A program made the translations under genes and the position numbers. Of a DNA stretch of 63,558 nucleotides, positions 26,121-34,473 are shown piece after piece (the first letter of the stretch is position 1; every line of letters begins with the position of its first letter). The notes under the pieces were generated by a model, which had not been told where the DNA came from, searched no databases, and saw nothing but the letters and a program-made list of their open reading frames with translations. The stretch lies in contig JAILNX010000002.1 of assembly GCA_024691085.1 (NCBI GenBank), positions 1 to 63,558 on the forward strand, given 5' to 3'. Origin of the DNA: Clostridiales bacterium (GTDB lineage Bacteria > Bacillota > Clostridia > Christensenellales > CAG-138).

Positions 26121-28193
26121 TCAGTAATCGGCCTCGTCATTTGAGGCGCCGCGCTTTTTGGGGAAGCGGATGCGCGGATCGGCGGGTTCGGGCTTCTGAA
26201 CGGGCCCTAAAATCATATGCGAATAGATGAACGGATTGTAGCTCTCGGGCGACCTCGGGGAGATTTGTGCGACTCCGGTGTACTCGTACGGATCGCCGTA
26301 GGTCGTGGTGAGCTTGCTCAAGAAGCCCTCGTAGCCGTTCTCGGTGGTGACGTAGTACCACTTGTTGATGTGCGCCCAGGCCGTGACCTTGGTCTTGTTG
26401 GGCAGCTTCGTTATCACGTTCCCGTCCCTGACAAATGGCTCGGAGCGAAGGTTCACGGCGCCGTTCGTCGTGCCGTCCATCAGCGTGAACATGCCGTCGG
26501 CGGGGGCGGGGAAGCCGGTCACGTAGGAAAGATCCATTGTGACGTAGCCGTTAAGGCCCTTGTACCACGCCTTGAACCAGCCGTTCGAGCTCACGTCGAA
26601 TATGTCGAAGTGGTCGCCCTTGTTCATTACGCCGATGATCGAATACTCCGTGCCGGGGCCGGAGCGGAAGTTGGTGTTGTTCGCCGTGCAGACGCCGTAG
26701 GCGACCGCGTCGGGGCCGACGAGGAAGGGATCCTCGGGATCGGACGGGGACGAGCCGTCGGGATTGCGCTCGGTGATCGTGATTATGTCGAAATTCGGGT
26801 AGTAGAACTTCAGTATCTGCTGATACGTCCACGCGTAGGTCGCGGGGTTCGCCCTTATGTTCGCGCCGATCTGCGAAAGCCCGATGCCGTGACCGTGACC
26901 GGAGTAGATGAGCGTGTAGCCGTTCGACGTCGACTTGCCCCAATAGATGAGGCGGGAGGTCTTGAACACGTACTTGTAGCTCGAATAGCTGTCGCCCGAG
27001 CCGTCAACGTCGGTCAGCGCGAAGGTCCTTAAGTGCTCCGTGGGGCACTCGAACGTGTAGGTCTTGTCGCCGTCCGAGGTCGTGACCTTTGCCTTGACGT
27101 GCAGCTTCTGCATATGCCTCTCGGTGCCTTCCTTGGGATCGAAGGTGTAAAGCTCCGAAATGGACACGAGCTTCGTCGCGCTTATGCCGTAAAGGGTGTT
27201 GATCTTCTTTAAGATGAAGTCGCGGAAGCGGCTGTTGTCGCCCGTGCCGCCGAACGTGACGGTGATCTTGTCGGTGTCGTCGGTGTAGTCGTTGAACTCG
27301 ATGTCGTCCTTCGTAACGCCGTACGCGCCGTCGTACCACTGGCAGCTCGAGCCGAATATGAACGAGGGCAGGCTCGTCTCGCCTCCGTTCGAATGTCCGT
27401 AGCAGATGGGCACGAAGCCGTCCTGGTAGCTTATCGCGACGCCGACTACGTCAAGGCAGTGGCGCATGGTGGGCAGGCGGTTCTCGCGGAAGCCGCGGTA
27501 CGCCTGGTACTGGGAGCTGGAGTAGCCGTCCTTGATGTCGTAGGTCGAGTCGGCGGCGGTGTCGATGTAGTAAAGCCCGTGAGCCTTCGCCGCGACCGCC
27601 TGAGCGCGAAGCGCCTCGTCCTCGCAGTAGGGATTGAGCTCATAGCCGACTACGCCGTAGATGTAGTACGCCATGGGCACGGTGTTGACCATCATCATTG
27701 TCGAATCCTTCACGAGGAAGCGGAAATCGCCGAGATACATGCGCCCCTGTGTGGAGCTCGACGCGCAGGAAACGAGCGTCAGCATGCCCTTCTCGTAGTT
27801 CTGGTCGACTCTTTTTAGCTTCACGTCCGTAGCCTCGCGTATGACCGCGCCGGTCGTGCGGTTGGTCAGCTTGATCTTGCCCGCCGAGGTCTTCTCGACC
27901 TTAACGGGATAGGGCGAAGCCATCGTGCCGGAGAGCGTCTTGTTCGCGCCCTCGACGACGTAATCGGTGCCGAGATCGAGATCGATCGACGAGGTCGAGC
28001 CGATGGTGATGAGCACGCGGATCGTCGAAAAATCGTAATCCGTCGGGGGCTTTTTGCGCGTTTCGGGAGCTTCCGTGCCGCGAACGGGGCTAAGCTCCTT
28101 GGCGTACGCGCCGAGGGGTGCGAAGCACGCGAGCGCGAGAACGATCGCGAGCGCCGCCGCCCATACCTTTCTGTTTTTTAAAAGTCTTTTCAT
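26121..28193 (-). CDS. SpoIID/LytB-domain protein with two SH3 domains
   Basis: The 690-residue secreted protein has a signal peptide (to about ALA/AYA near residue 31). Next is a SpoIID/LytB catalytic region around 160-470 (GVVGYELNPYCEDEALRAQA, CYGHSNGGET, and GHGHGIGLSQIGA at about 430). Two bacterial SH3 domains follow (RSGPGTEYSIIGVMNKGDHF and NLRSEPFVRDGNVITKLPNK). SpoIID is a lytic transglycosylase that cuts stem-free glycan during engulfment. This protein is longer than SpoIID and may act in vegetative wall turnover instead. Confidence 0.88.
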   Translation of the reverse strand: MKRLLKNRKVWAAALAIVLALACFAPLGAYAKELSPVRGTEAPETRKKPPTDYDFSTIRVLITIGSTSSIDLDLGTDYVVEGANKTLSGTMASPYPVKVEKTSAGKIKLTNRTTGAVIREATDVKLKRVDQNYEKGMLTLVSCASSSTQGRMYLGDFRFLVKDSTMMMVNTVPMAYYIYGVVGYELNPYCEDEALRAQAVAAKAHGLYYIDTAADSTYDIKDGYSSSQYQAYRGFRENRLPTMRHCLDVVGVAISYQDGFVPICYGHSNGGETSLPSFIFGSSCQWYDGAYGVTKDDIEFNDYTDDTDKITVTFGGTGDNSRFRDFILKKINTLYGISATKLVSISELYTFDPKEGTERHMQKLHVKAKVTTSDGDKTYTFECPTEHLRTFALTDVDGSGDSYSSYKYVFKTSRLIYWGKSTSNGYTLIYSGHGHGIGLSQIGANIRANPATYAWTYQQILKFYYPNFDIITITERNPDGSSPSDPEDPFLVGPDAVAYGVCTANNTNFRSGPGTEYSIIGVMNKGDHFDIFDVSSNGWFKAWYKGLNGYVTMDLSYVTGFPAPADGMFTLMDGTTNGAVNLRSEPFVRDGNVITKLPNKTKVTAWAHINKWYYVTTENGYEGFLSKLTTTYGDPYEYTGVAQISPRSPESYNPFIYSHMILGPVQKPEPADPRIRFPKKRGASNDEADY

Positions 28194-28909
28194 TTCAATT
28201 CATCCTTTTTCAAAATGATCCTTACGGCCTCGGACGCGAGCGCGAGTCCGAAAGCCGCCGGCACGAACGGGACGGAGCCGGGCGAGGGCTTCTTCGAGTC
28301 CGGGTCGGGAGCTGAGAACACGGGCAGGGTCGGCTCCTCGTCCGACCACGCGACCGTGAGTTTCTTTATCCCGCGGGCTTTAAGCTCCCTTCGCATCACG
28401 CGGGCAAGAGGGTCAACGGACGTCTTATAAATATCGCCTAACTTAACGCGCGTCGGATCGAGGCGGTTCCCGGCTCCCATCGACGAGATGACGGGGACGC
28501 CCCTTTTCACGCAGTACGAGATAAGGGCGAGCTTCGCGGTAACGTTGTCCACGGCGTCGATGACGACGGAGACGCCGGAAGGGACGAGTTCAGATGCATT
28601 GTCCGCTGTTACGAAGGAATCGACGGGGAATACGACGGCGTCCGAAACGGCCTCGATATGCCGCTTTATCGCCTCGACCTTCTTAAGGCCGACCGTCTGT
28701 TTTTCGGCGCAGATCTGGCGGTTGAGGTTCGATTCCTTGACGACGGCAAAGTCGACGACGGTGAGCCTTCCCACGCCGCAGCGGCACAGCGCGTCGCAGG
28801 CGTGACCGCCCACTCCGCCGACCCCGAAAACGGCCGCGTGCGCGTTTTTAAGGACGCCCTCCGCGTCCTCGCCGAGCAGCATCGCAGTGCGGTAAAAGCT
28901 CTCCTTCAA
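28190..28909 (-). CDS. tcdA: tRNA threonylcarbamoyladenosine dehydratase (TcdA/CsdL, ThiF fold)
   Basis: A TTG start at 28909, behind GAGGAGG, gives about 239 residues beginning with KESFYRTAMLLGEDAEGVLK. The ATP-binding motif is GVGGVGGHACDAL. NLNRQICAEKQTVG, DAVDNVTAKLALI and the tail PGSVPFVPAAFGLALASEAV are typical of TcdA, which cyclises t6A in tRNA. An upstream in-frame ATG overlaps the promoter and is rejected. The stop overlaps the next start as ATGA. Confidence 0.9.
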   Translation of the reverse strand: MKESFYRTAMLLGEDAEGVLKNAHAAVFGVGGVGGHACDALCRCGVGRLTVVDFAVVKESNLNRQICAEKQTVGLKKVEAIKRHIEAVSDAVVFPVDSFVTADNASELVPSGVSVVIDAVDNVTAKLALISYCVKRGVPVISSMGAGNRLDPTRVKLGDIYKTSVDPLARVMRRELKARGIKKLTVAWSDEEPTLPVFSAPDPDSKKPSPGSVPFVPAAFGLALASEAVRIILKKDELK

Positions 28910-28943
28910 ACCGAAACCTCCTCGCGGATAATAACCTATTATA

Positions 28944-28972
28944 ATTATATCATGTTTGTCACAAAAAATCAA
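28944..28972 (-). promoter_or_regulatory. SigA-type promoter of the tcdA operon
   Basis: Minus strand: TTGATT (28972-28967), 17-base spacer, TATAAT (28949-28944), 35 bases before the TTG start. Confidence 0.75.
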
Positions 28973-29002
28973 GAAGCCCCTGTTTTCTTAATGAAATCAA
29001 GC

Positions 29003-29031
29003 AAAAAAAGGATCCCGCATTGCGGGACCCC
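29003..29031 (-). terminator. Intrinsic terminator of the HtrA-like protease gene
   Basis: On the minus strand GGGTCCCGC and GCGGGATCC pair around AAT, followed by seven T residues. Confidence 0.9.
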
Positions 29032-29052
29032 TCTTGGACCGATGAAAAATTA

Positions 29053-30507
29053 TCAATTATAATCCGCCTCGACCGCGTAGTACATGGGGTACGGGATCGT
29101 CGTGCCGGAGGGCTTCATAAAGATGATGTAGTAATCCCTCGCGACGGACAGGTTGAAGGTCGCGATGTAGAGCTGGTTCGACGAATCGTAGCTGAATCCG
29201 ATCTGCACCTTGTGGAAGTCCGAACCCTCGAAGTAGCCGAACACGAAACCGATATCCATGCCGGACTCGTAGAACTTGAAGAGGATCGTGACCTCGCCGG
29301 GGCTCGTCACGGTGAGCTTATAATAGTCGAAATCGTTCGCGTCGGAAAGCTCGGCGGCGTAGGCACAGCCGGAGAGCAGCACGTCCGCGGAGGACTTCGT
29401 GTCGTTCGACTCCTGCTCGTGATGGCTGAAGGTGTCGTAGAAGCCGGGCTGCGGAGCGGTCGCCTCGCCGAACTCGGAAAGCTCGGTAAAGCCGTTCATG
29501 TCGAGCCGGGAGAGCTGATTGATGTTGACCGCGAAGTTCAAATTCTGACCGTCGGTGCGCTGCCAGGTGTTGACGCCCAGCACCTCGCCGTACTCGTTCA
29601 CGAGCGGGCCGCCGCTGTTGCCCGGGGAGATGGGCGCGGTGATCTGGATGTAGGAAACGCCGTCCTCAACGCGGTCGGCGGAGGAAACGATGCCGTTCGA
29701 GAGCGTGCCGGTATAGCCGCGTGGCGAGCCGATCGCGTAGACCGTCTGGCCGGTAACGGCGCCGGATTCGGCTATCTCGAGGAAGCTGTTGCCGGAGATC
29801 TCAAGCTGGATCAGGCAAAGATCGAGATCCTCGTCGTAATCGATAACGCCCTTGATCGCGACCTCCGTGTCGTCCTTGAGTATCGCGGTGGCGTTGATCG
29901 CGCCCTTCATGACGTGGAAGTTCGTCAGCACCACGCCCTGATCGTTGATGAAGAAGCCGGAGCCCTGCCATGCGTCGCCCGCCGTATCGACGGTGTGGAT
30001 CTCGACGACGGAGGGGGAGACCAGCTCGAATATCTCCTCGGCGGTCAGCGTGCGCTTCGTCCAGACAGCGGTGTAGACGGTGTCGCCGGTGATGGGGCCT
30101 ACCTCGGGCTCCCAGCCCGCAAAGTCATAGCGCTCGCGCTCGGCGGTGGGAGCGGCGGGAGTTTCGCCCTTCTTGAGCTGCTGCTCGGCGGCGCCTAAGA
30201 GAGTGCCCTCGCCCGCGTCGAAGGTGACGGTGTAGAGCTTCGTCCACAAAGCTTTGATCTCAAGATTGTCCTGAACGTCGGTAAAGTCGCCTTCCCAGCC
30301 CGCGAACTCGTAGCCCTCGCGCTTGACCGTGGGCGCCTCGGCGTCATTGCCCTTTTCGACGAACTGCGAAAGCTCGCCGGAGACGAGAGTGCCGCCCGCC
30401 GGGTCGAACGCGACCTCGTATTCGGGCTTGGAGAAAAGATCGCCAAGGCAGCCGACGCTCGAAAGCGCCATCGCCGCGATCAGTATAATACATAAAACAC
30501 GCTTCAT
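29053..30507 (-). CDS. Surface trypsin-like (HtrA-type) protease with InlB-type repeats
   Basis: The 484-residue protein has a lipoprotein-like signal (SSVGC at about 16-20) and two Listeria/Bacteroides-type repeats at about 30-90 and 90-150 (YEFAGWEGDF and YDFAGWEPEV). A trypsin-like domain follows: His in NFHVMK, Asp in DEDLDLCLI, Ser in PGNSGGPL. The C-terminal domain starts HEQESNDTKSSADVL, like a pre-peptidase C-terminal (PPC) domain. HtrA proteases normally have PDZ domains; none is seen. It would act outside the membrane on misfolded or surface proteins. Confidence 0.85.
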   Translation of the reverse strand: MKRVLCIILIAAMALSSVGCLGDLFSKPEYEVAFDPAGGTLVSGELSQFVEKGNDAEAPTVKREGYEFAGWEGDFTDVQDNLEIKALWTKLYTVTFDAGEGTLLGAAEQQLKKGETPAAPTAERERYDFAGWEPEVGPITGDTVYTAVWTKRTLTAEEIFELVSPSVVEIHTVDTAGDAWQGSGFFINDQGVVLTNFHVMKGAINATAILKDDTEVAIKGVIDYDEDLDLCLIQLEISGNSFLEIAESGAVTGQTVYAIGSPRGYTGTLSNGIVSSADRVEDGVSYIQITAPISPGNSGGPLVNEYGEVLGVNTWQRTDGQNLNFAVNINQLSRLDMNGFTELSEFGEATAPQPGFYDTFSHHEQESNDTKSSADVLLSGCAYAAELSDANDFDYYKLTVTSPGEVTILFKFYESGMDIGFVFGYFEGSDFHKVQIGFSYDSSNQLYIATFNLSVARDYYIIFMKPSGTTIPYPMYYAVEADYN

Positions 30508-30537
30508 ACTGTCTTACCCCCATATTGATCTGATTCT

Positions 30538-30566
30538 ATTATAACAGATAAGCTATGCTCCGTCAA
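30538..30566 (-). promoter_or_regulatory. SigA-type promoter of the protease gene
   Basis: Minus strand: TTGACG (30566-30561), 17-base spacer, TATAAT (30543-30538), 31 bases before the ATG. Confidence 0.8.
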
Positions 30567-30591
30567 CAATTTGTGACACGGGGGGACGGTG

Positions 30592-30655
30592 AGCAATCAG
30601 CAATCAGCAATTTGCAATTAGCAATTGTTGCGTTCTCTGCTTCCTGATCCCTAAA
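30592..30655 (+). repeat. Composite heptamer repeat, locus 3
   Basis: About five AGCAATC/AGCAATT/TGCAATT units (30592-30627) lead into the linker GTTGCGTTCTCTGCTTCCT and the end of a TGATCCCTA unit. The linker is the exact reverse complement of the one at locus 2. It sits in the 230-base divergent gap before the TCTATAGAT-repeat gene. Confidence 0.85.
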
Positions 30656-30659
30656 ACAA

Positions 30660-30689
30660 TTGACAGCTACCGAACAAATGTGCTATAAT
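30660..30689 (+). promoter_or_regulatory. SigA-type promoter of the 30737 gene
   Basis: TTGACA (30660-30665), an 18-base spacer and TATAAT (30684-30689). The -35 and early spacer (TTGACAGC, then ACCGAACA) match the promoter at 62696. Confidence 0.8.
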
Positions 30690-30736
30690 ATTATTAGGGG
30701 CGGATAAACCGTCCGAAAATGAAAGGATAAATTAAA

Positions 30737-31279
30737 GTGAAGAAAATAAACGATCAATTCATTCGCGTGTTTGCGTGGATGAACGAACTGGGGCTGACGC
30801 TCGCGGAGAAGATAGTGTATGCCGTGGTCGCCGGTTATACGGAATACAAGGGTTTTTTCGATGGAGAGGCCTCTTGGCTTTCGGGATGGACAAACGAGAG
30901 CAGGAATGAGAACGAAAGGATACTTCGTTCTTTGAATGAGAAGGGATTAATTTATGTATCCGGCAAGATGGGGAATACCGTCCGGTACAAGGTTTCGGCG
31001 CTGGGCGGAACAGGCAAAAGAAGGAACGCAGGATCCGGAAGCGATAATGTATCTATAGATTCTATAGATTCTATAGATTCTATAGAAAAAGAAAAATACA
31101 GAAAATCTATAGATTCTATAGATGCTTCATCTATTGAAAGTTCTATAGATTCTATAGATTCCAAACGTCGCTCCGATCCCTCGAGGGAGCGCATAATCGC
31201 CCTCATGGATGAGTACGGGGACATAACGAAGGTGCCCTATGAAAGGCTCGCAGAGGCGTGCGGGAAAGTTAGCAATTAG
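30737..31279 (+). CDS. Winged-helix-like protein with Ser-Ile-Asp minisatellite
   Basis: The ATG is read at 30737 as GTG-AAG (start codon GTG) behind AAAGGA; the product has 180 residues. Residues 1-90 look like a winged-helix DNA-binding domain (LTLAEKIVYAVVAGYTEYKG, SESRNENERILRSLNEKGLI-type recognition segment, NTVRYKVS wing). Residues 105-140 are SIDSID repeats encoded by an almost perfect DNA repeat, followed by a short basic, helical tail. Codons TCT-ATA-GAT are foreign to the GC-rich codon use of the neighbours. The last codons come from a heptamer repeat. Function is unknown; replication-initiator-like or regulatory binding is a guess. Confidence 0.6.
   Translation: MKKINDQFIRVFAWMNELGLTLAEKIVYAVVAGYTEYKGFFDGEASWLSGWTNESRNENERILRSLNEKGLIYVSGKMGNTVRYKVSALGGTGKRRNAGSGSDNVSIDSIDSIDSIEKEKYRKSIDSIDASSIESSIDSIDSKRRSDPSRERIIALMDEYGDITKVPYERLAEACGKVSN
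31052..31159 (+). repeat. TCTATAGAT 9-base minisatellite inside the 30737 gene
   Basis: Seven exact TCTATAGAT units occur in three blocks (31052-31078, 31106-31123, 31142-31159), with one TCTATAGAA and one TCTATTGAA variant. Each unit contains the palindrome TCTATAGA and keeps the reading frame (Ser-Ile-Asp). The uniform use of rare codons shows that the repeat is maintained at the DNA level. Confidence 0.92.
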
Positions 31280-31340
31280 CAATTGGCAATTGGCAATTGC
31301 TGCGCTCTCTAATACCTAATACCTAATCCCTAATACCTTA
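31269..31340 (+). repeat. Composite heptamer repeat, locus 4
   Basis: About four units of TAGCAAT/TGGCAAT heptamers are followed by the linker GCTGCGCTCTCT and about four units of AATACCT/AATCCCT. The order matches locus 3. It supplies the last codons of the 30737 gene. Confidence 0.85.
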
Positions 31341-31342
31341 GG

Positions 31343-31367
31343 CAAAAAAAGCCCCCTCGACGGGGGC
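31343..31367 (-). terminator. Intrinsic terminator of typA
   Basis: On the minus strand GCCCCC and GGGGGC pair around GTCGA, followed by seven T residues. Confidence 0.92.
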
Positions 31368-31378
31368 ATGACGTCTTA

Positions 31379-33214
31379 TCAGTTCTCAGCCTTCTCGGCC
31401 ATGCGCTTGTTGAAGTCCTTGACGCGCTGATCCTTGGTGAGGAGGCGCTTCCTCATTCTAATGGACTTCGGCGTGACCTCGACGAGCTCGTCGTCCCTGA
31501 TGAACTCAAGGCACTGCTCGAGCGAGAAGATCACGGGAGGAGTGAGCCTCAAAGCCTCGTCCGAGCCGGAGGCGCGGGTATTGGTCATGTGCTTCTTCTT
31601 GCAGACGTTGATGGTGATGTCCTCGTTCCTCGCGCACTCGCCGACGATCTGACCCTCGTAAACGGGCACGCCCGCGCCGATGAACATGCGTCCGCGATCC
31701 TGCGTGTTGAAAAGGCCGTAGGCGTTGGATTCGCCCGTTTCGGAAGCGACGAGCGAGCCGGTCAGCCTCTCCTCGATGTCGCCCGCGTAGGGAGCGTAGC
31801 CCTTGAAGATGTGGCTCATTACGCCGTTTCCGCGGGTGTCGGTAAGAAGCTCGGAGCGGTAGCCCATGAGTCCCCTCGCGGGAATGTCGAACACCAGGCG
31901 CACGCCGCCGCCGTTATCGTTGATCATGTTGGAGAGGACGGCCTTGCGGCGGCCGAGGCCCTCCATGACGGCGCCCATGTACTCGGACGGAACGTCGATC
32001 GTAAGCTCCTCCATCGGCTCCATGAGGCGGCCGTACTGGTCGTGCTTCATGATGACCTTGGGACGGGAGACCGCGAACTCGAAGCCCTGGCGGCGCATGG
32101 TCTCGATCAGTATCGAAAGATGCAGCTCGCCGCGGCCGGATACCTTGAACGCCTCGGTGGAATCGGTGTCCTCAACGCGCAGCGCCACGTTGGTCTCGAC
32201 CTCTTTATAGAGCCTCTCGCGCAGGTTGCGGCTCGTCACGTACTTGCCCTCCTTGCCCGCGAAGGGGGAGGAGTTGACCATGAAATACATCGAGAGCGTC
32301 GGCTCGTCGATATGCACGAAGGGCAGGGGATCGAACGCGTTCGCGTCGCAGATGGTCTCGCCGATCGAAAGCTCGCTCACGCCGGCGACGGCGACGATAT
32401 CGCCCGCCGCGACCTCCTCGGCCTCAGCGCGCTTTAAGCCGTCGAAACGGTAGAGCTTCGTGAGCTTCGCGGGCCTCGAGCCCGAGCCGGGAACGCCCAC
32501 GCACACCGGGAGTCCCTTCTTCGCCACGCCGCGCTCCACGCGGCCGATGCCGATCCTGCCGACGTAATCGTCGTAATCGATCGCGGAGATCAAAACCTGC
32601 AGGGGCAGCGTCTCGTCGCAGGAGGGCGCCGGAACGGCGGAGATGATCGTGTCGAAAAGCGGCTGCATATCGGGGGAAAGCTCGTTGGGATCCATGCCCG
32701 AAACGCCGTCGCGCGCGGAAGCGTATACGATGGGGAAGTCGAGCTGACTGTCGTCCGCGCCGAGCTCGATGAAGAGCGAGAGCGTCTCGTCCGCGACCTC
32801 GTAGGGACGCGCGCCGGGGCGGTCGATCTTGTTGATGACGACGACCGGCACCTTCTTGAGCTCGAGAGCCTTCCTTAAGACGAAGCGCGTCTGGGGCATG
32901 CAGCCCTCGAAGGCGTCGACCATGAGGAGCACGCCGTCGACCATCTTCAGAATGCGCTCGACCTCGCCGCCGAAATCCGCGTGACCGGGAGTGTCGACGA
33001 TATTGATGCGGTAATCCTTGTAATTGACCGCGGTGTTCTTCGAAAGTATGGTTATGCCGCGCTCCCTTTCAATGTCGTTCGAGTCCATTACGCGGTCCTT
33101 GACCGCCTCGTTCGAGCGGAAAACGCCCGACTGCCTCAGGAGCTGATCCACGAGGGTGGTCTTGCCGTGATCGACGTGCGCGATTATCGCGATATTCCTT
33201 ATCTTGTCATTCAT
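31379..33214 (-). CDS. typA: Translational GTPase TypA/BipA
   Basis: The start at 33214 gives 611 residues beginning [20 protein letters not shown]. The G1 motif is AHVDHGKT, with DTPGHADF (G3) and NKIDRPGA (G4). EF-G-like domains III and V follow, then the BipA-specific C-terminal domain ([20 protein letters not shown]). It binds ribosomes and helps 50S assembly under stress. An in-frame ATG ten codons upstream lacks a ribosome site. Confidence 0.97.
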   Translation of the reverse strand: MNDKIRNIAIIAHVDHGKTTLVDQLLRQSGVFRSNEAVKDRVMDSNDIERERGITILSKNTAVNYKDYRINIVDTPGHADFGGEVERILKMVDGVLLMVDAFEGCMPQTRFVLRKALELKKVPVVVINKIDRPGARPYEVADETLSLFIELGADDSQLDFPIVYASARDGVSGMDPNELSPDMQPLFDTIISAVPAPSCDETLPLQVLISAIDYDDYVGRIGIGRVERGVAKKGLPVCVGVPGSGSRPAKLTKLYRFDGLKRAEAEEVAAGDIVAVAGVSELSIGETICDANAFDPLPFVHIDEPTLSMYFMVNSSPFAGKEGKYVTSRNLRERLYKEVETNVALRVEDTDSTEAFKVSGRGELHLSILIETMRRQGFEFAVSRPKVIMKHDQYGRLMEPMEELTIDVPSEYMGAVMEGLGRRKAVLSNMINDNGGGVRLVFDIPARGLMGYRSELLTDTRGNGVMSHIFKGYAPYAGDIEERLTGSLVASETGESNAYGLFNTQDRGRMFIGAGVPVYEGQIVGECARNEDITINVCKKKHMTNTRASGSDEALRLTPPVIFSLEQCLEFIRDDELVEVTPKSIRMRKRLLTKDQRVKDFNKRMAEKAEN

Positions 33215-33250
33215 AAAAAAACCTCTTTGCTTTTTTGTCCACAAAGAGGT

Positions 33251-33279
33251 ATTTTACAGCGGTTTATGCGATAATACAA
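33251..33279 (-). promoter_or_regulatory. SigA-type promoter of typA
   Basis: Minus strand: TTGTAT (33279-33274), 17-base spacer, TAAAAT (33256-33251), 37 bases before the ATG. Confidence 0.72.
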
Positions 33280-33300
33280 GGGTTTTTGAAGATTATATTA

Positions 33301-34308
33301 TCATGAGACGAACTGGAACACAACGAAGCCCGCGTAGATGAGAAGAAGCGAAACGCCCTGCCATCTTTTAAGCTTGCCCGAGATGAGCGCGGGGAGGGTC
33401 AGAAGTCCCATAACGAGGAACATTACGGGAAGATCCACGACGAGGCTCGCGTTCATGCCGCCGATCAGTTTCCCCGCAGGGAGCGGGAAGGGAGCGATGG
33501 TGACCGCCATACCGGATACGAGCACGATGTTGAATATGTTCGCGCCGATGACGTTGCCGAGGGACAGCGCGCCGTGACCCTTGATGAGCGAGGTGATGGC
33601 GGTGACGAGCTCGGGAAGGCTTGTTCCGAGGGCGACGAAGGTGAGCGCGATGACGGTGTCGGGCACTTTGAGCGCCTTTGCGATGATCGTGCCGTTATCG
33701 ACCAGGAAATTCGCGCCGACTGCGATAAGCGCCGCGCCGATGATGAGAAGAACGATGCTCTTTCCGGTCGAAAGGTCCTTGCCGCCTTCCTCCTCTTCCT
33801 CGGCCTCCTCGGGGTGCTTCTTCGCGTGGAGGACGGTGATGACCATGTAGGCTATGAACATAACGAGAAGTATTATGCCGACGATCCTCGTGAACCCGCC
33901 GAAGATGTACGAGACGCCCGCGAAGAACACCGCCGCTGTGAAGAAGCAGATAACGGGCAGCGAGAGCGCCTTTTTATTGACGAGGGCGGGACGCACGGCG
34001 ACCGTGATCGCGGCGATGAGCGCCGTGTTGCAGATGACGGAGCCGATGGCGTTGCCGTAGGCGATGTCGCCAATGCCCTTTGCCGCGCTCGTCGCGGAGA
34101 CCATTACCTCGGGCAGTGTGGTGCCGATCGAAACGACCGTCGCGCCGATCAGAAGCTCGGGCACGCGAAACTTTTTCGCAATGCCGACGGAGCCGTCGAC
34201 GAACCAGTCGCCGCCCTTGATGAGCGCGGCGAGGCCGATCACGAACAGTATCACGGAGCCGACGATGCCGAATTGGCCGTAGGCCCAGTCGGAGACGAAT
34301 TGAAGCAT
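33301..34308 (-). CDS. Calcium/sodium antiporter (CaCA family)
   Basis: From the ATG at 34308, behind TTGGAGG, the protein has 335 residues and about ten membrane helices. The two alpha repeats carry GTTLPEVMVSATSAAKG and GTSLPELVTAITSLIKG, the ion-binding GxxxPE motifs. An acidic cytosolic loop (HPEEAEEEEEGGKD) separates the halves. It probably exports Ca2+ using a sodium or proton gradient. Confidence 0.93.
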   Translation of the reverse strand: MLQFVSDWAYGQFGIVGSVILFVIGLAALIKGGDWFVDGSVGIAKKFRVPELLIGATVVSIGTTLPEVMVSATSAAKGIGDIAYGNAIGSVICNTALIAAITVAVRPALVNKKALSLPVICFFTAAVFFAGVSYIFGGFTRIVGIILLVMFIAYMVITVLHAKKHPEEAEEEEEGGKDLSTGKSIVLLIIGAALIAVGANFLVDNGTIIAKALKVPDTVIALTFVALGTSLPELVTAITSLIKGHGALSLGNVIGANIFNIVLVSGMAVTIAPFPLPAGKLIGGMNASLVVDLPVMFLVMGLLTLPALISGKLKRWQGVSLLLIYAGFVVFQFVS

Positions 34309-34340
34309 GACTTGTTCCTCCAAACGGATTTTCCGCAGGT

Positions 34341-34369
34341 ATGATAACACTTTGAAGCGCGGTTGTCAA
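34341..34369 (-). promoter_or_regulatory. SigA-type promoter of the CaCA antiporter
   Basis: Minus strand: TTGACA (34369-34364), 17-base spacer, TATCAT (34346-34341), 32 bases before the ATG. Confidence 0.8.
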
Positions 34370-34375
34370 ATGCCG

Positions 34376-34410
34376 TTCATGACCGTCCCCCGAAGGGGGA
34401 CGGTCATGAA
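34376..34410. repeat. Perfect 16-bp inverted repeat
   Basis: TTCATGACCGTCCCCC (34376-34391) is followed by GAA and the exact reverse complement (34395-34410). It lies between the divergent antiporter and galM promoters. No T tract follows. It could be a MITE-like or REP-like unit or a binding site. Confidence 0.9.
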
Positions 34411-34438
34411 GAGAGACGCTCCGGCAAGGAGCGGGAGG

Positions 34439-34467
34439 TTGCGCGGCAGGAGCGGGGATGATATAAT
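34439..34467 (+). promoter_or_regulatory. SigA-type promoter of galM, apparently giving a leaderless mRNA
   Basis: TTGCGC (34439-34444), 17-base spacer, TATAAT (34462-34467). The galM ATG begins 7 bases after the -10 box, where transcription would start. Confidence 0.7.
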
Positions 34468-34473
34468 AAGAAT

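Noticed and set aside
29020-30198. 392-codon plus-strand frame opposite the protease
   Set aside because: Antisense to a protein with intact catalytic triad; no start signal or family pattern.
31052-31159. CRISPR array or plasmid iterons
   Set aside because: The 9-base units are contiguous or in-frame within a coding sequence, with no spacers of constant length and no cas genes.
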